A stretch of 64,000 bases of DNA, taken from positions 34,410 through 98,409 of the forward strand of contig JAIBDZ010000006.1 of assembly GCA_024685975.1 (NCBI GenBank). The letters run 5' to 3'. This DNA is from Piscirickettsiaceae bacterium (lineage in GTDB: Bacteria; Pseudomonadota; Gammaproteobacteria; Nitrosococcales; Methylophagaceae). This document shows positions 18,806 through 28,864 of the stretch, in pieces; the first letter of the stretch is position 1, and each line of letters starts with the position of its first letter. The position numbers and the translations under genes are program-made. The notes under the pieces were generated by a model. It was not told the origin of the DNA and made no database searches. It saw only the letters and a list, made by a program, of their open reading frames with translations.

Positions 18806-21346
18806 GTGAGCAAAAAAGATGTGCTGGTGGTGGTGGGAAATGGCATGGTGGGGCAATACTTTCTTTCCCAATGTGCCAATAGTGAGCTGCATGACAGATA
18901 CGAGATTGTCACGTTCTGTGAGGAACCATTGTTCGCTTATGATCGCGTACATTTAAGTGAATATTTTACGGGTAAATCCGCGGAAGAATTGTCGTTAGTC
19001 GAAGCTGGCTTCTTTGAAGAAAACAATATGACCGTGCATTTAAACGACAGTGTTACCTCTATTGATAGAGAGTACAAAACAGTGCGATCTCGACAAGGCA
19101 TAACGGTGCAATATGACACATTAGTGCTGGCGACAGGATCAAGTGCTTTTATCCCACCTATTGCAGGCCATGATCGTAAAGATTGTATCGCCTACCGTAC
19201 TATTGCCGATCTTGATGACATGTTAGCAGCGGCTAAAACAGCCAAAGTCGGCACTGTCGTTGGCGGCGGACTATTAGGATTGGAAGCTTCAAAAGCTTTA
19301 AAAGAATTAGGATTAGAAACCCACGTTGTACAGTTTGCACCAAGATTAATGGCAGCCCAGTTAGATGAAACAGGGGCGGCATTATTAAAAAGTAAAATTG
19401 AAGCGATAGGCGTTACTGTACATACCAGTAAGAACACAACAGAAATAGTTGATGGTGAACAATGCCAACATAAAATGCTATTTGCTGATGGTGAAGCATT
19501 AGAAACAGATTTGATTATTTACTCGGCGGGTATTCGTCCTAGAGATGAGTTGGCCATGCAGTGTGGGTTAGAGATCGCTAATCGTGGCGGTGTAGTTATT
19601 GACAACCATTGCCAAACGTCTGATGAAAATATTTATGCTATCGGTGAATGTGCCTCATGGCAGAATCAAGTGTTTGGGTTAGTTGCGCCTGGTTATGCGA
19701 TGGCAAGAACCGTCATTGAACATATGTCGGGTAATCAATCATTGCCTTTCACAGGTGCTGATATGAGCACAAAGTTAAAACTGAATGGTGTTGATGTTGC
19801 CAGTATTGGTGATCCACATGCATCGACGCCAGGCGCGATTGTTTATGATTATCAAAATGGTCGAGAAGGTATTTATAAACGATTAGTTGTCAGCGAAGAT
19901 AATCAATATTTATTGGGGGCGGTTCTCGTTGGAGATGCAGATGATTATCCTACTTTATCGCAATATTATTTGAATGGTATTGCTCTGCCTAGCGAACCTG
20001 ATTCTTTGATATTGCCATCACGATCTGGTGAAGCTATTGGCCTTGGGCCTGATGCGTTGCCAATGACGGCACAAATTTGTTCTTGTTATGACGTTTCTAA
20101 GGGGGATATTTGCCAATCGATTGATAATGGCAATACATCACTTGCTGCTTTAAAGGCCGATACTGAAGCTGGAACGGGCTGTGGCGGGTGTGCGGCGTTA
20201 TTAAAATCAGTGTTGGACTGTGAATTAGAAAAAGCAGGGTTCGAAGTCAATACTGATATTTGTGAACACTTCCCTTATACCCGACAAGATTTATACAACA
20301 TCGTTATGGTGGAAGAAATCAAAACGTTTAATACCTTGATACATAAACATGGTCAAGGTCGTGGTTGTGAGATCTGTCGACAAGCAGTGGGGTCGATTTT
20401 GGCGTCACAATGGAACGAATATGTCCTGAAAAAAGAACACCTTAGTTTGCAAGATACCAATGATACGTTTTTGGCCAATATGCAAAAAGATGGCACGTAT
20501 TCTGTTGTACCAAGAATGGCTGGAGGGGAGGTCACGCCTGATGGGTTAATCGTGGTGGGGCAAGTTGCTAAAAAATATGGCTTGTATACCAAAGTTACGG
20601 GTGGCCAACGTGTTGATATGTTTGGCGCTAGGTTAGAACAACTGCCAGAGATATGGCGAATATTAATCGATGCCGGATTTGAGAGTGGTCATGCTTATGG
20701 TAAATCTTTACGGACAGTGAAATCCTGTGTGGGGAGTTCATGGTGTCGCTTTGGTGTGGATGATAGTGCTGGTCTCGCTGTTGAATTAGAAAACCGTTAT
20801 AAAGGATTGCGTGCGCCGCATAAGATTAAATTTGCGGTATCTGGTTGTACCCGAGAATGTGCCGAAGCCCAAAGTAAGGATATCGGTATTATCGCTGTCG
20901 AAGGCGGCTGGAATTTATATGTGTGCGGTAATGGCGGCATGAAACCACGCCATGGCGATTTATTTGCAACCAACTTAGATAAACAAACCTTAATTCAATA
21001 TATCGATCGCATTTTAACGTTTTATATACGGACAGCAGATCGTCTGCAAAGAACGTCTGTCTGGATGGAAAACATGGAAGGGGGATTAGAATATCTACGC
21101 TCTGTTGTTATCGACGATAAATTAGGCATAGGAGCACAATTAGAACAGCAAATGGCCGTAGTGATTGGGCATTATCAATGCGAGTGGAAAACGACGATTG
21201 AAGATGAAGATAAATTGAAACGTTTTCGTACTTTTGTGAATAGTGATAAAACCGATGAAAACGTCATTTTTGTAGAAGAAAGAGGGCAGGTTAGACCAGC
21301 AAATGAACAAGAAAAAGCAAAACTAACCCTTTTGGAGACAGCATAA
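18806..21346 (+). CDS. nirB: Assimilatory nitrite reductase [NAD(P)H] large subunit; GTG start preferred over the track ATG at 18755
   Basis: VSKKDVLVVVGNGMVGQYFL N-term, BFD-like CxC...CxxC, siroheme/4Fe4S motif; GGAG RBS before GTG. Confidence 0.92.
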   Translation: MSKKDVLVVVGNGMVGQYFLSQCANSELHDRYEIVTFCEEPLFAYDRVHLSEYFTGKSAEELSLVEAGFFEENNMTVHLNDSVTSIDREYKTVRSRQGITVQYDTLVLATGSSAFIPPIAGHDRKDCIAYRTIADLDDMLAAAKTAKVGTVVGGGLLGLEASKALKELGLETHVVQFAPRLMAAQLDETGAALLKSKIEAIGVTVHTSKNTTEIVDGEQCQHKMLFADGEALETDLIIYSAGIRPRDELAMQCGLEIANRGGVVIDNHCQTSDENIYAIGECASWQNQVFGLVAPGYAMARTVIEHMSGNQSLPFTGADMSTKLKLNGVDVASIGDPHASTPGAIVYDYQNGREGIYKRLVVSEDNQYLLGAVLVGDADDYPTLSQYYLNGIALPSEPDSLILPSRSGEAIGLGPDALPMTAQICSCYDVSKGDICQSIDNGNTSLAALKADTEAGTGCGGCAALLKSVLDCELEKAGFEVNTDICEHFPYTRQDLYNIVMVEEIKTFNTLIHKHGQGRGCEICRQAVGSILASQWNEYVLKKEHLSLQDTNDTFLANMQKDGTYSVVPRMAGGEVTPDGLIVVGQVAKKYGLYTKVTGGQRVDMFGARLEQLPEIWRILIDAGFESGHAYGKSLRTVKSCVGSSWCRFGVDDSAGLAVELENRYKGLRAPHKIKFAVSGCTRECAEAQSKDIGIIAVEGGWNLYVCGNGGMKPRHGDLFATNLDKQTLIQYIDRILTFYIRTADRLQRTSVWMENMEGGLEYLRSVVIDDKLGIGAQLEQQMAVVIGHYQCEWKTTIEDEDKLKRFRTFVNSDKTDENVIFVEERGQVRPANEQEKAKLTLLETA

Positions 21347-21684
21347 TGACGCATTGGGTTGATATTTGCGATAAAGCCGATCTGCAAGCTGATTCCGGTG
21401 TGTGCGCTCTAGTAGAAGATAAACATATTGCCATTTTTTATTTAGAGCAAGAGCAAAAACTGTTTGCCATCGACAATTACGATCCTTTTGGCAAGATATC
21501 GGTTTTGTCACGAGGTCTTATTGGCGACATTCAAGGTCAAGTCATGGTGTCCTCACCATTATATAAACATCACTTTAATTTAAGTACAGGACAATGTTTT
21601 GAAGATGATAGCGTTTCTCTTTGCACTTATGACGTACGCATCAATGGCGATCGCGTGGAATTAAATTTAAAGGGAGCATCATGA
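21346..21684 (+). CDS. nirD: Nitrite reductase small subunit
   Basis: DNYDPFGKISVLSRGLIGDIQGQVMVSSPLYKHHFNLSTGQC, adjacent to nirB. Confidence 0.93.
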   Translation: MTHWVDICDKADLQADSGVCALVEDKHIAIFYLEQEQKLFAIDNYDPFGKISVLSRGLIGDIQGQVMVSSPLYKHHFNLSTGQCFEDDSVSLCTYDVRINGDRVELNLKGAS

Positions 21685-22595
21685 TGGAGGTCAATTACTA
21701 TATTGCAGATGTGTTTACTAAGCAGACTTTCTCCGGGGCACAAATTGCTGTTTTCCCAGAAGCCGATGGCTTAAATGAACAACAAATGGCATTAATTGCT
21801 AATGAAATGAATTTATCTGAAACGGCATTTGTATTGAGCGCAACGCAAGATTCACATCAGCGCACAATGCGTGTTTTTTCACCGTTAGGGGAAATTGATT
21901 TCGCTGGTCATCCCATTATTGCAGCGGCCTACGTGTTAGCGGAATCGGGTGGAATCACATTAGAGGCCGGTAATACTTCATTAGTATTGAAACAAAAAAA
22001 TCATGATACAACGGTAAATATCACCAGTGATAAAGGGAAGGTCAGCTTCGTTCAGTTTACCAATCAAGTCGAGGCTGTTATTGACCGGTTTACGCCATCA
22101 GATAACGAGCTAGCGGAATGTCTATCACTTAAAGTGAATGAATTAGATAAGCGTCATTTCTCAGCGCGCTTAGTCTCTTGTGGTTTTCCTTATTTAATCA
22201 TACCAGTCTGGCAATATGAGTCAGTTAGGAAAGCCAAATTTAATTATGCTGCTTGGAGTCAATCGACGGCGCCACAAACTGCGGCACAAGAAATTATCTT
22301 ATTTGCGCCCAAATCTCCGTATCAAAACGCGGATTTTAATGTGAGATTACTTGGATCAAATATTGGTATCAGAGATGACCCACCTGTGGGATCTGCTATG
22401 CCTGCTTTTGCGAGCTATTTATGTTCTTTTGATTTTACCCAACAAGGAACACATGTTTTTTCTGTAGACCGAGGTGATGATAAATGTCGCCGGAGTGTCA
22501 TTAATATTGAAATGGATAATAAAGCACAAGGTCCACTGACATTACGGATCGGTGGTGAAGCAGTCATTGTCGCCAAGGGGACATTCTATTTATAG
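21681..22595 (+). CDS. PhzF family isomerase/epimerase
   Basis: DVFTKQTFSGAQIAVFPEADGL...MNLSETAFV...FAGHPIIAAA...DDPPVGSAM motifs. Confidence 0.88.
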   Translation: MMEVNYYIADVFTKQTFSGAQIAVFPEADGLNEQQMALIANEMNLSETAFVLSATQDSHQRTMRVFSPLGEIDFAGHPIIAAAYVLAESGGITLEAGNTSLVLKQKNHDTTVNITSDKGKVSFVQFTNQVEAVIDRFTPSDNELAECLSLKVNELDKRHFSARLVSCGFPYLIIPVWQYESVRKAKFNYAAWSQSTAPQTAAQEIILFAPKSPYQNADFNVRLLGSNIGIRDDPPVGSAMPAFASYLCSFDFTQQGTHVFSVDRGDDKCRRSVINIEMDNKAQGPLTLRIGGEAVIVAKGTFYL

Positions 22596-22602
22596 CGACC
22601 AC

Positions 22603-23838
22603 ATGACAGAGATAAAACAAAAATTAGTGTTAATCGGCAATGGTATGGCTGGCATGCGAACCATTGATGAATTATTAAAAATCGCGCCTGAAAAATATGA
22701 TATTACCGTCTTTGGGAGCGAACCATATGGCAATTATAATCGCATCATGCTATCGCCAGTTCTAGCGGGTGATAAGACCATCAATGACATCATTATTCAC
22801 GATGAAAAATGGTATCGACAACATGACATCACTTTACATACGAATACAACAGTAACAGACATTGATCGTGTCAAAAAGAAGATTGTAACGGACACCGGTC
22901 TTATCATTGAGTATGACAAAGTGATTATGGCGACAGGATCAAACCCTTTTGTATTACCTATACCAGGACATGATTTGCCTGGGGTGGTGAGTTTCCGAGA
23001 TATTGCTGATGTCGAAATGATGATGACGACAGCAGAAACACGGCAACATGCTGTTGTGATTGGTGGTGGTTTATTAGGGTTAGAAGCGGCTAATGGACTC
23101 ATGTTGCAAGGTATGGACGTGACGGTTGTTCATTTAAGCGATACTTTAATGAATCAACAATTAGATAGTATTGCCTCAGGATTGATTCAACAAGCGTTAG
23201 AAGAAAAGGGACTGCATTTTCGAATGGCACATATGACAGAAGCCTTAATAGGCGATGAGCGTGTGCGTGCCGTACGCTTTAAAAATGGTGATGAAATTCC
23301 TGCCGATTTAGTTGTCATGGCGGTCGGGGTTAAACCCAATATTGCATTGGCTAAAGCCAGTGGTATCCAATGTGAAAAGGGAGTCTTAGTCGATGACACG
23401 ATGCAAACTTACAGCCCAGATATTTATGCCGTAGGGGAGTGTATTCAACATCGTCATCAAGTATTTGGTTTAGTGGCACCTTTATATGAACAAGCCAAAG
23501 TTTGTGCAAATCATCTTGCAGAATGGGGTATTGCCAGATATGTGACCAAAGTGACATCAACACAATTAAAAGTCACTGGCATTAAAGTATTTTCGACCGG
23601 TCATTTTAAGGGTAATGATGATAGCGAGATTATTAGCTATTTTGATCCCCAAAATGCTGTTTATAAAAAGCTTGTCATACAACAGCAAAAATTGGTTGGC
23701 GCAATTCTATCCGGCGAAACACAAGATGGGAACTGGTACTTTGATTTAATCAATGAGCAACAAGACATTACTCAATGGCGCGATAGATTAATTTTTGGTC
23801 GACAGTTTTGTGACGAAGGAACAGAGGCCACGGTATGA
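22603..23838 (+). CDS. FAD-dependent NAD(P)H oxidoreductase, electron-transfer subunit of nitrate reductase (NasB-like)
   Basis: NirB N-terminal-like FAD domain (LVLIGNGMAGMRTIDELLK); start moved to ATG 22603 to avoid overlap with phzF. Confidence 0.82.
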   Translation: MTEIKQKLVLIGNGMAGMRTIDELLKIAPEKYDITVFGSEPYGNYNRIMLSPVLAGDKTINDIIIHDEKWYRQHDITLHTNTTVTDIDRVKKKIVTDTGLIIEYDKVIMATGSNPFVLPIPGHDLPGVVSFRDIADVEMMMTTAETRQHAVVIGGGLLGLEAANGLMLQGMDVTVVHLSDTLMNQQLDSIASGLIQQALEEKGLHFRMAHMTEALIGDERVRAVRFKNGDEIPADLVVMAVGVKPNIALAKASGIQCEKGVLVDDTMQTYSPDIYAVGECIQHRHQVFGLVAPLYEQAKVCANHLAEWGIARYVTKVTSTQLKVTGIKVFSTGHFKGNDDSEIISYFDPQNAVYKKLVIQQQKLVGAILSGETQDGNWYFDLINEQQDITQWRDRLIFGRQFCDEGTEATV

Positions 23839-26510
23839 GCCAGTCAGTGAAAAGTACCTGCCCTTATTGTGGGGTAGGTTGTGGCGTTATTTTGACCGAG
23901 GTAGATGAACAATGGACGGTGAAAGGCGATCCCGAACATCCAGCTAACTATGGCCGTTTATGCTCTAAAGGATCTGCGCTTGCCGATACAGTAGGACTAT
24001 CTGATCGCATGCAATATCCTAGTATTCAAGGTAAAAAAGTAAGCTGGGATACGGCAATAAGCACTATTAGCACCCAATTTTCTGACATCATCAAAACACA
24101 TGGGCCAGATGCCGTCGCTTTTTATGTCTCAGGGCAATTATTGACGGAAGATTATTATGTTGCCAATAAGCTAATGAAAGGCTTTATTGGAAGTGGCAAT
24201 ATCGATACGAATTCAAGACTGTGTATGTCTTCAGCGGTCGCTGGTTATAAACGTGCTTTTGGCGCCGATAGCGTACCATGTAGTTACGAAGATATTGATC
24301 AGGCTGATCTCATTATATTAGAAGGATCAAATCTCGCTTGGTGCCATCCTATTTTATTTCAACGTATCAACCAAGCAAAACAACAGCGTCCTAATCTACA
24401 GGTTATCGTGATTGACCCAAGACAAACGGCCAGTTGTGATATTGCAGACTTACATTTGCCGTTAAAGCTAGGAACGGACGCCGTTTTATTTAATGGTTTA
24501 TTACATTATTTGGCAACACAGGGCTATGACAATACCGCTTTTATCGAACAATCAACAGAAGGCGTTGAGGCGGCATTAGCTATTGCCGAGAAGACCGCTA
24601 GAACTAGTCAAATTGTGGCTGCACAGTGTGGTTTAACAGAACAACAAGTTGACGCCTTTTACAAGGCCTTTGCCACAACAGAAAAAGCGGTGACCTTGTA
24701 TTCACAAGGGATTAATCAATCAAGTTCAGGTACAGATAAGTCAAACAGTATTATTAATTGTTACTTATTGACCGGGCGTGTAGGTCAATCTGGTATGGGG
24801 CCTTTTTCTGTCACAGGACAACCCAATGCGATGGGAGGTCGAGAAGTCGGTGGATTGAGTAATCAATTAGCCGCACATATGGAGATTGATAATCCTAGGC
24901 ACAGAGATACTGTTGCTGAATTTTGGCAAACAAAGCAACTTGCTTCTAATGCGGGGGCGAAAGCGGTTGATATGTTTCGAGATGTCGCCAGTGGTAAAAT
25001 AAAAGCCATTTGGATCATGGCAACAAACCCAGTTGTCAGTATGCCTGATGCTGATGCAGTGAAAGCGGCGTTAGAGAAATGTGAGTTAGTCATAGTTTCT
25101 GATTGTGAAGCAACAACAGATACCACAGAATGTGCAGATATTTTACTACCGGCGTTAGCTTGGGGGGAAAAGTCAGGCACAGTTACTAATTCAGAACGAC
25201 GTATTTCACGTCAGCGTGCCTTTTTACCATCCCCTTTTGAAGCGAAAGCGGACTGGTGGATAATCAGTCAAGTGGCCAGAAAAATGGGTTTTGAAAAGGC
25301 CTTTAATTATCACAATAGCGCTGATGTATTTAGAGAACATGCTGCTTTGTCAGGATTTCAGAATCAGGGCGAACGTGATTTTAATATCAGTGGTTTATCA
25401 CATATCACGAATGAGCATTATGATGACCTCACGCCCACGCAATGGCCCATTACACCAACACAATTAGCAGGAACAGCTAGATTATTTACGGATGGAAAAT
25501 TTTTCACAGACAATAAAAAAGCACGCTTTATTGCGATCACACCGCGATTACCAATAGGTGAAGTGACGGGCACATTACCGTTAATGTTAAATACTGGGCG
25601 AGTGAGAGACCACTGGCACACCATGACAAGAACCGCACGTAGCGCCACGTTAAATGGCCATACGGCAGAGCCAAGTATTGATATTCATCCACAAGATATA
25701 ATGAAATTTGGCTTAAAAGATGGCATGTTGGCAAAAGTAACAAGTGCCTTAAATACGATTGTTGTGCGTGTTGTTCAGACCAGCAAGCAAGCATGTGGTA
25801 CCGCCTTTATTCCAATGCATTGGAATGCACAATTTGCAGCTAATGCACGTGTCGACAGTTTAGTGGCAGCACATGTCGATCCAATTTCAGGACAACCTGA
25901 ACTAAAACAAACACCGATAGCCGTATCTCGATACCAATCTGCTTGGCAGGGTTTTATTTTAAGCCGAGATGATATTCCGTTAACGACGATAAAAGCAGCT
26001 GGCTTAGTGCAATATTGGGTGAAAATTAAAGGTAAACATTTCTGGCGTTATGAATTGTCAGGAGAAAAGCAAAGTGATGTTCAAACCGTATTGGACGAGT
26101 TATTAACAATCAATAAAACAGAATGGATTGAATATGCCGATTCAAGCCAAGAAGTTTATCGTTATGCACATATAGTCGATGACCAATTACAAGCAGTGGC
26201 CATGTTTTCAAACCAAACCGATTTACCCGCTCGGGCTTGGTTAAGTCAATTATTTCAAGAGACTGAACTTGACCCACAAGTTCGCCATACTTTATTGGCT
26301 GGAAAAGCAGGCAAAGGTGTTCCCGATGCCGGTGCGATAGTGTGTGCTTGTTTTGGCGTCGGTGAAAACACGATAAAAGAGGCAATTACATGTGGCAAAG
26401 CGATGACAACAGAACAGTTAGGTCAACAGTTGAAGGCGGGTACCAATTGTGGTTCTTGTTTACCTGAGTTAAATAATCTGATTTCCAATACAAAACCTAT
26501 ACCAGCTTAG
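23835..26510 (+). CDS. nasA: Assimilatory nitrate reductase catalytic subunit
   Basis: CPYCGVGCGV 4Fe4S motif, molybdopterin oxidoreductase domains, C-terminal BFD-like CACFGV...CGSC. Confidence 0.95.
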   Translation: MSQSVKSTCPYCGVGCGVILTEVDEQWTVKGDPEHPANYGRLCSKGSALADTVGLSDRMQYPSIQGKKVSWDTAISTISTQFSDIIKTHGPDAVAFYVSGQLLTEDYYVANKLMKGFIGSGNIDTNSRLCMSSAVAGYKRAFGADSVPCSYEDIDQADLIILEGSNLAWCHPILFQRINQAKQQRPNLQVIVIDPRQTASCDIADLHLPLKLGTDAVLFNGLLHYLATQGYDNTAFIEQSTEGVEAALAIAEKTARTSQIVAAQCGLTEQQVDAFYKAFATTEKAVTLYSQGINQSSSGTDKSNSIINCYLLTGRVGQSGMGPFSVTGQPNAMGGREVGGLSNQLAAHMEIDNPRHRDTVAEFWQTKQLASNAGAKAVDMFRDVASGKIKAIWIMATNPVVSMPDADAVKAALEKCELVIVSDCEATTDTTECADILLPALAWGEKSGTVTNSERRISRQRAFLPSPFEAKADWWIISQVARKMGFEKAFNYHNSADVFREHAALSGFQNQGERDFNISGLSHITNEHYDDLTPTQWPITPTQLAGTARLFTDGKFFTDNKKARFIAITPRLPIGEVTGTLPLMLNTGRVRDHWHTMTRTARSATLNGHTAEPSIDIHPQDIMKFGLKDGMLAKVTSALNTIVVRVVQTSKQACGTAFIPMHWNAQFAANARVDSLVAAHVDPISGQPELKQTPIAVSRYQSAWQGFILSRDDIPLTTIKAAGLVQYWVKIKGKHFWRYELSGEKQSDVQTVLDELLTINKTEWIEYADSSQEVYRYAHIVDDQLQAVAMFSNQTDLPARAWLSQLFQETELDPQVRHTLLAGKAGKGVPDAGAIVCACFGVGENTIKEAITCGKAMTTEQLGQQLKAGTNCGSCLPELNNLISNTKPIPA

Positions 26511-26535
26511 TTTTAGTGCATTTCCATTAACAACG

Positions 26536-26552
26536 TGCTCAAAGCTGGTGCA
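26536..26552 (+). promoter_or_regulatory. NtrC-type enhancer site upstream of porin
   Basis: TGCTCAAAGCTGGTGCA vs TGCACCANNNTGGTGCA (12 of 14 specified positions). Confidence 0.6.
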
Positions 26553-26615
26553 TATGGCACAACACAACAGCAGTGAAATCCAAATAATTATATAAAAAAT
26601 AATGACTTAAATAAA

Positions 26616-26631
26616 TGGCAAGGACATTGCC
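26616..26631 (+). promoter_or_regulatory. Sigma54-type promoter of porin gene
   Basis: TGGCAAGGACATTGCC: TGGCA-N5/6-TTGC with GG-N10-GC spacing. Confidence 0.7.
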
Positions 26632-26677
26632 TCTTGTTATTTATAGTTGAGATAAATGAGTATCAAAAGTGGGTCAG

Positions 26678-26715
26678 AAAGTAGTTGTTAATGAATACGC
26701 TACTTTAATTTTTTA
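26678..26715 (+). terminator. Terminator-like hairpin in the leader of the porin gene (candidate attenuator)
   Basis: AAAGTAG ... CTACTTT followed by AATTTTTT, between predicted sigma54 start site and the porin ATG at 26730. Confidence 0.5.
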
Positions 26716-26729
26716 TATAAGGAAGCTTC

Positions 26730-27971
26730 ATGTCAAATACAAAAACAGCATTATCTGCGACATTGCTCGTATCATCAATGAGTCTGGGCACGCTCTCAAC
26801 AGCAGTACAGGCTGAGGATGCTTTTATGGACGCATTAACTGGCGGTAAGGTGAGTTTTTCAGCTCGCGTTCGTTATGAGTCTGTTGAACAAGATAATGCT
26901 TTAAAAGATGCTGATGCTTTAACGCTGAGAACAACGTTAGGGTATAAAACAGGCAGCTTTAATGGCTTTACAGGATTCATTGAATTAGAAGATGTGTCTG
27001 ATCTCGGCTCTGATGATTACAACAGTACAACGAATGGTAAAGGGACATATTCCGTTATTGCCGATCCTGAAGGTACAGAAGTGAACCAAGCTTATTTAGG
27101 TTATCAATATGGTGACAATGAAGTGAGGTTTGGTCGCCAAGAAATTTTTTATCGTAAGACACCATTCCACCGTTTTGTGGGTAATGTTCTGTGGCGTCAA
27201 AACCATCAGTCTTATGATGCATTACGGTTGACTAGCAAGGCGTTAACAAATACTAAATTTGAATATGCTTATTTAACTAAAATTCATACTATTTTTGGTG
27301 AAGATAGTAATACCGCTTTAATTGATGATGGAGATATTGATGTCGAGGCACATTTATTGAGTGTGCAATACAGCGGTTTACCCATCGGGACAATATCAAC
27401 GTACGCGCATTTGGTTGATTACGATGATAGCGAAGCTATTTCCAATAAAATTATCGGTGCCAGATTAAGCGGATCTCAAGCTGTATCTGATGATGTTCAA
27501 GTGCTTTATACCGCGGAGTATGCACAACAAGATGATTATAAAGATGGGACCCAAGATGACCATAATTATTATTTGGCCGAATTAGGTGGAAAATATAAAG
27601 GGTGGTTAGCGAAACTATCTCATGAAGTTCAAGAAGGAGATGGCACAACAAGTTTCAAAACGCGATTAGGGACGAATCATGCATACCAAGGTTGGGCAGA
27701 TCAGTTTTTGACAACACCGGCACAAGGTCTAGAAGATACTTACTTAACGGTCGCGGGCATGGTCTTTGGGACTCGATTAGTGGTCGCTTATCATGATTTT
27801 GAAACAAATGAAGACAGTATTGATGCGGGTGATGAGTTGAATATTTTACTGACTAAGAAATTCAATCAACATTATTCCATTGGGGTGAAATATGCTGATT
27901 ATGAGGCGGGTGATTTAGCTGGGAAAGTCGATACTGAAAAGTTTTGGGTTTTTGGCCAAATGTCATTTTAA
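26730..27971 (+). CDS. Outer-membrane porin (alginate-export/OprD-like), probably for nitrate uptake
   Basis: Signal peptide, beta-barrel pattern with RVRYESVEQDNALKDADALTLRTTLGYKTG and C-terminal Phe. Confidence 0.75.
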   Translation: MSNTKTALSATLLVSSMSLGTLSTAVQAEDAFMDALTGGKVSFSARVRYESVEQDNALKDADALTLRTTLGYKTGSFNGFTGFIELEDVSDLGSDDYNSTTNGKGTYSVIADPEGTEVNQAYLGYQYGDNEVRFGRQEIFYRKTPFHRFVGNVLWRQNHQSYDALRLTSKALTNTKFEYAYLTKIHTIFGEDSNTALIDDGDIDVEAHLLSVQYSGLPIGTISTYAHLVDYDDSEAISNKIIGARLSGSQAVSDDVQVLYTAEYAQQDDYKDGTQDDHNYYLAELGGKYKGWLAKLSHEVQEGDGTTSFKTRLGTNHAYQGWADQFLTTPAQGLEDTYLTVAGMVFGTRLVVAYHDFETNEDSIDAGDELNILLTKKFNQHYSIGVKYADYEAGDLAGKVDTEKFWVFGQMSF

Positions 27972-28099
27972 TGTTTCTTTAAACAGACTAGGTTGAGTGT
28001 TGTTTTGAACTGGTTTTAAAAGGAATAAAATCAAACACAAAAACATGAAAAATAAGGGTAAGAAGCAATATTTAACCTAGTCAAAGCAGATAATAGAAA

Positions 28100-28693
28100 G
28101 TGAAAACAATGAATACAATTCTATTGAGTGAATCAAAAGCAGCCAGTGAATTAGTTCGGTCTGTGCTGGCGGTAAATAAAGACTATGACTTAATTTACGA
28201 GGCGACGAGTTTGACGGAATTAATGACTGCTCAAGTCGTTCAACCTGAATTGATGATTTTATGTATTACTTCTCCTGATCAGCAGTTATTGATGCAATTA
28301 AAGTTAGTAGAAGAACGGTTTCCTTTGCCTATTATTATTTTCACGGAAATAGAAGGAAGCCATGCCATTGAATCTGCAATCGAGGCAGGTGTCAGTGCTT
28401 ATGTCGTTGATGGCTTATCTGAACCACGTCTTTTACCGATTATTAGGACAGCGATAGCGCGTTTCAAACAAAGTTTATCGATGCAAAAAGAGTTAAATCA
28501 ATTACGTACCACACTGTCTGAACGCAAAATTATAGACCGTGCAAAAGGCATTATCATGGCGCAAAAAAAATGTACGGAAGAAGAGGCCTATTCTTTACTC
28601 AGAACCACAGCGATGAATCAAAATAGTCGCTTAGCTTTATTGGCTCAAAATATTATTGATACCGCGGGTTTGCTAGGCTCGGCTTCTAGATAA
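28100..28693 (+). CDS. nasT: ANTAR-domain response regulator (NasT-like antiterminator)
   Basis: Receiver-like N-term; ANTAR C-term ERKIIDRAKGIIMAQKKCTEEEAYSLLRTTAMNQNSRL. Confidence 0.87.
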   Translation: MKTMNTILLSESKAASELVRSVLAVNKDYDLIYEATSLTELMTAQVVQPELMILCITSPDQQLLMQLKLVEERFPLPIIIFTEIEGSHAIESAIEAGVSAYVVDGLSEPRLLPIIRTAIARFKQSLSMQKELNQLRTTLSERKIIDRAKGIIMAQKKCTEEEAYSLLRTTAMNQNSRLALLAQNIIDTAGLLGSASR

Positions 28694-28748
28694 AGTGCCC
28701 TCAATTTGCTCTATTATTCAAAAATGACCGCATCAAAAAACACCATGA

Positions 28749-28765
28749 CGCACAATATTAGTGCG
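28749..28765 (+). promoter_or_regulatory. NtrC-type enhancer site upstream of nrtA
   Basis: Perfect-arm palindrome CGCACAATATTAGTGCG (17 bp), matching the GCAC-N7-GTGC NtrC geometry. Confidence 0.65.
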
Positions 28766-28848
28766 GTCAAATACCCAAACGGATATAAAAAACGCTCGCT
28801 CGTTTTCAACTGCATGATTTGTCATCATTTTTCTAAACATTAGTTTAT

Positions 28849-28864
28849 TGGCTTAAACATTGCA
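28849..28864 (+). promoter_or_regulatory. Sigma54-type promoter of nrtABC
   Basis: TGGCTTAAACATTGCA: TGGC-N7-TTGCA, GG-N10-GC. Confidence 0.75.

Noticed and set aside
26639-26657. ATTTAT-AGTTGAG-ATAAAT hairpin before the porin as an ANTAR P1 element
   Set aside because: Its 5' arm starts at or before the predicted transcript start (~26642) and the loop does not fit the A1/G4 hexaloop rule.
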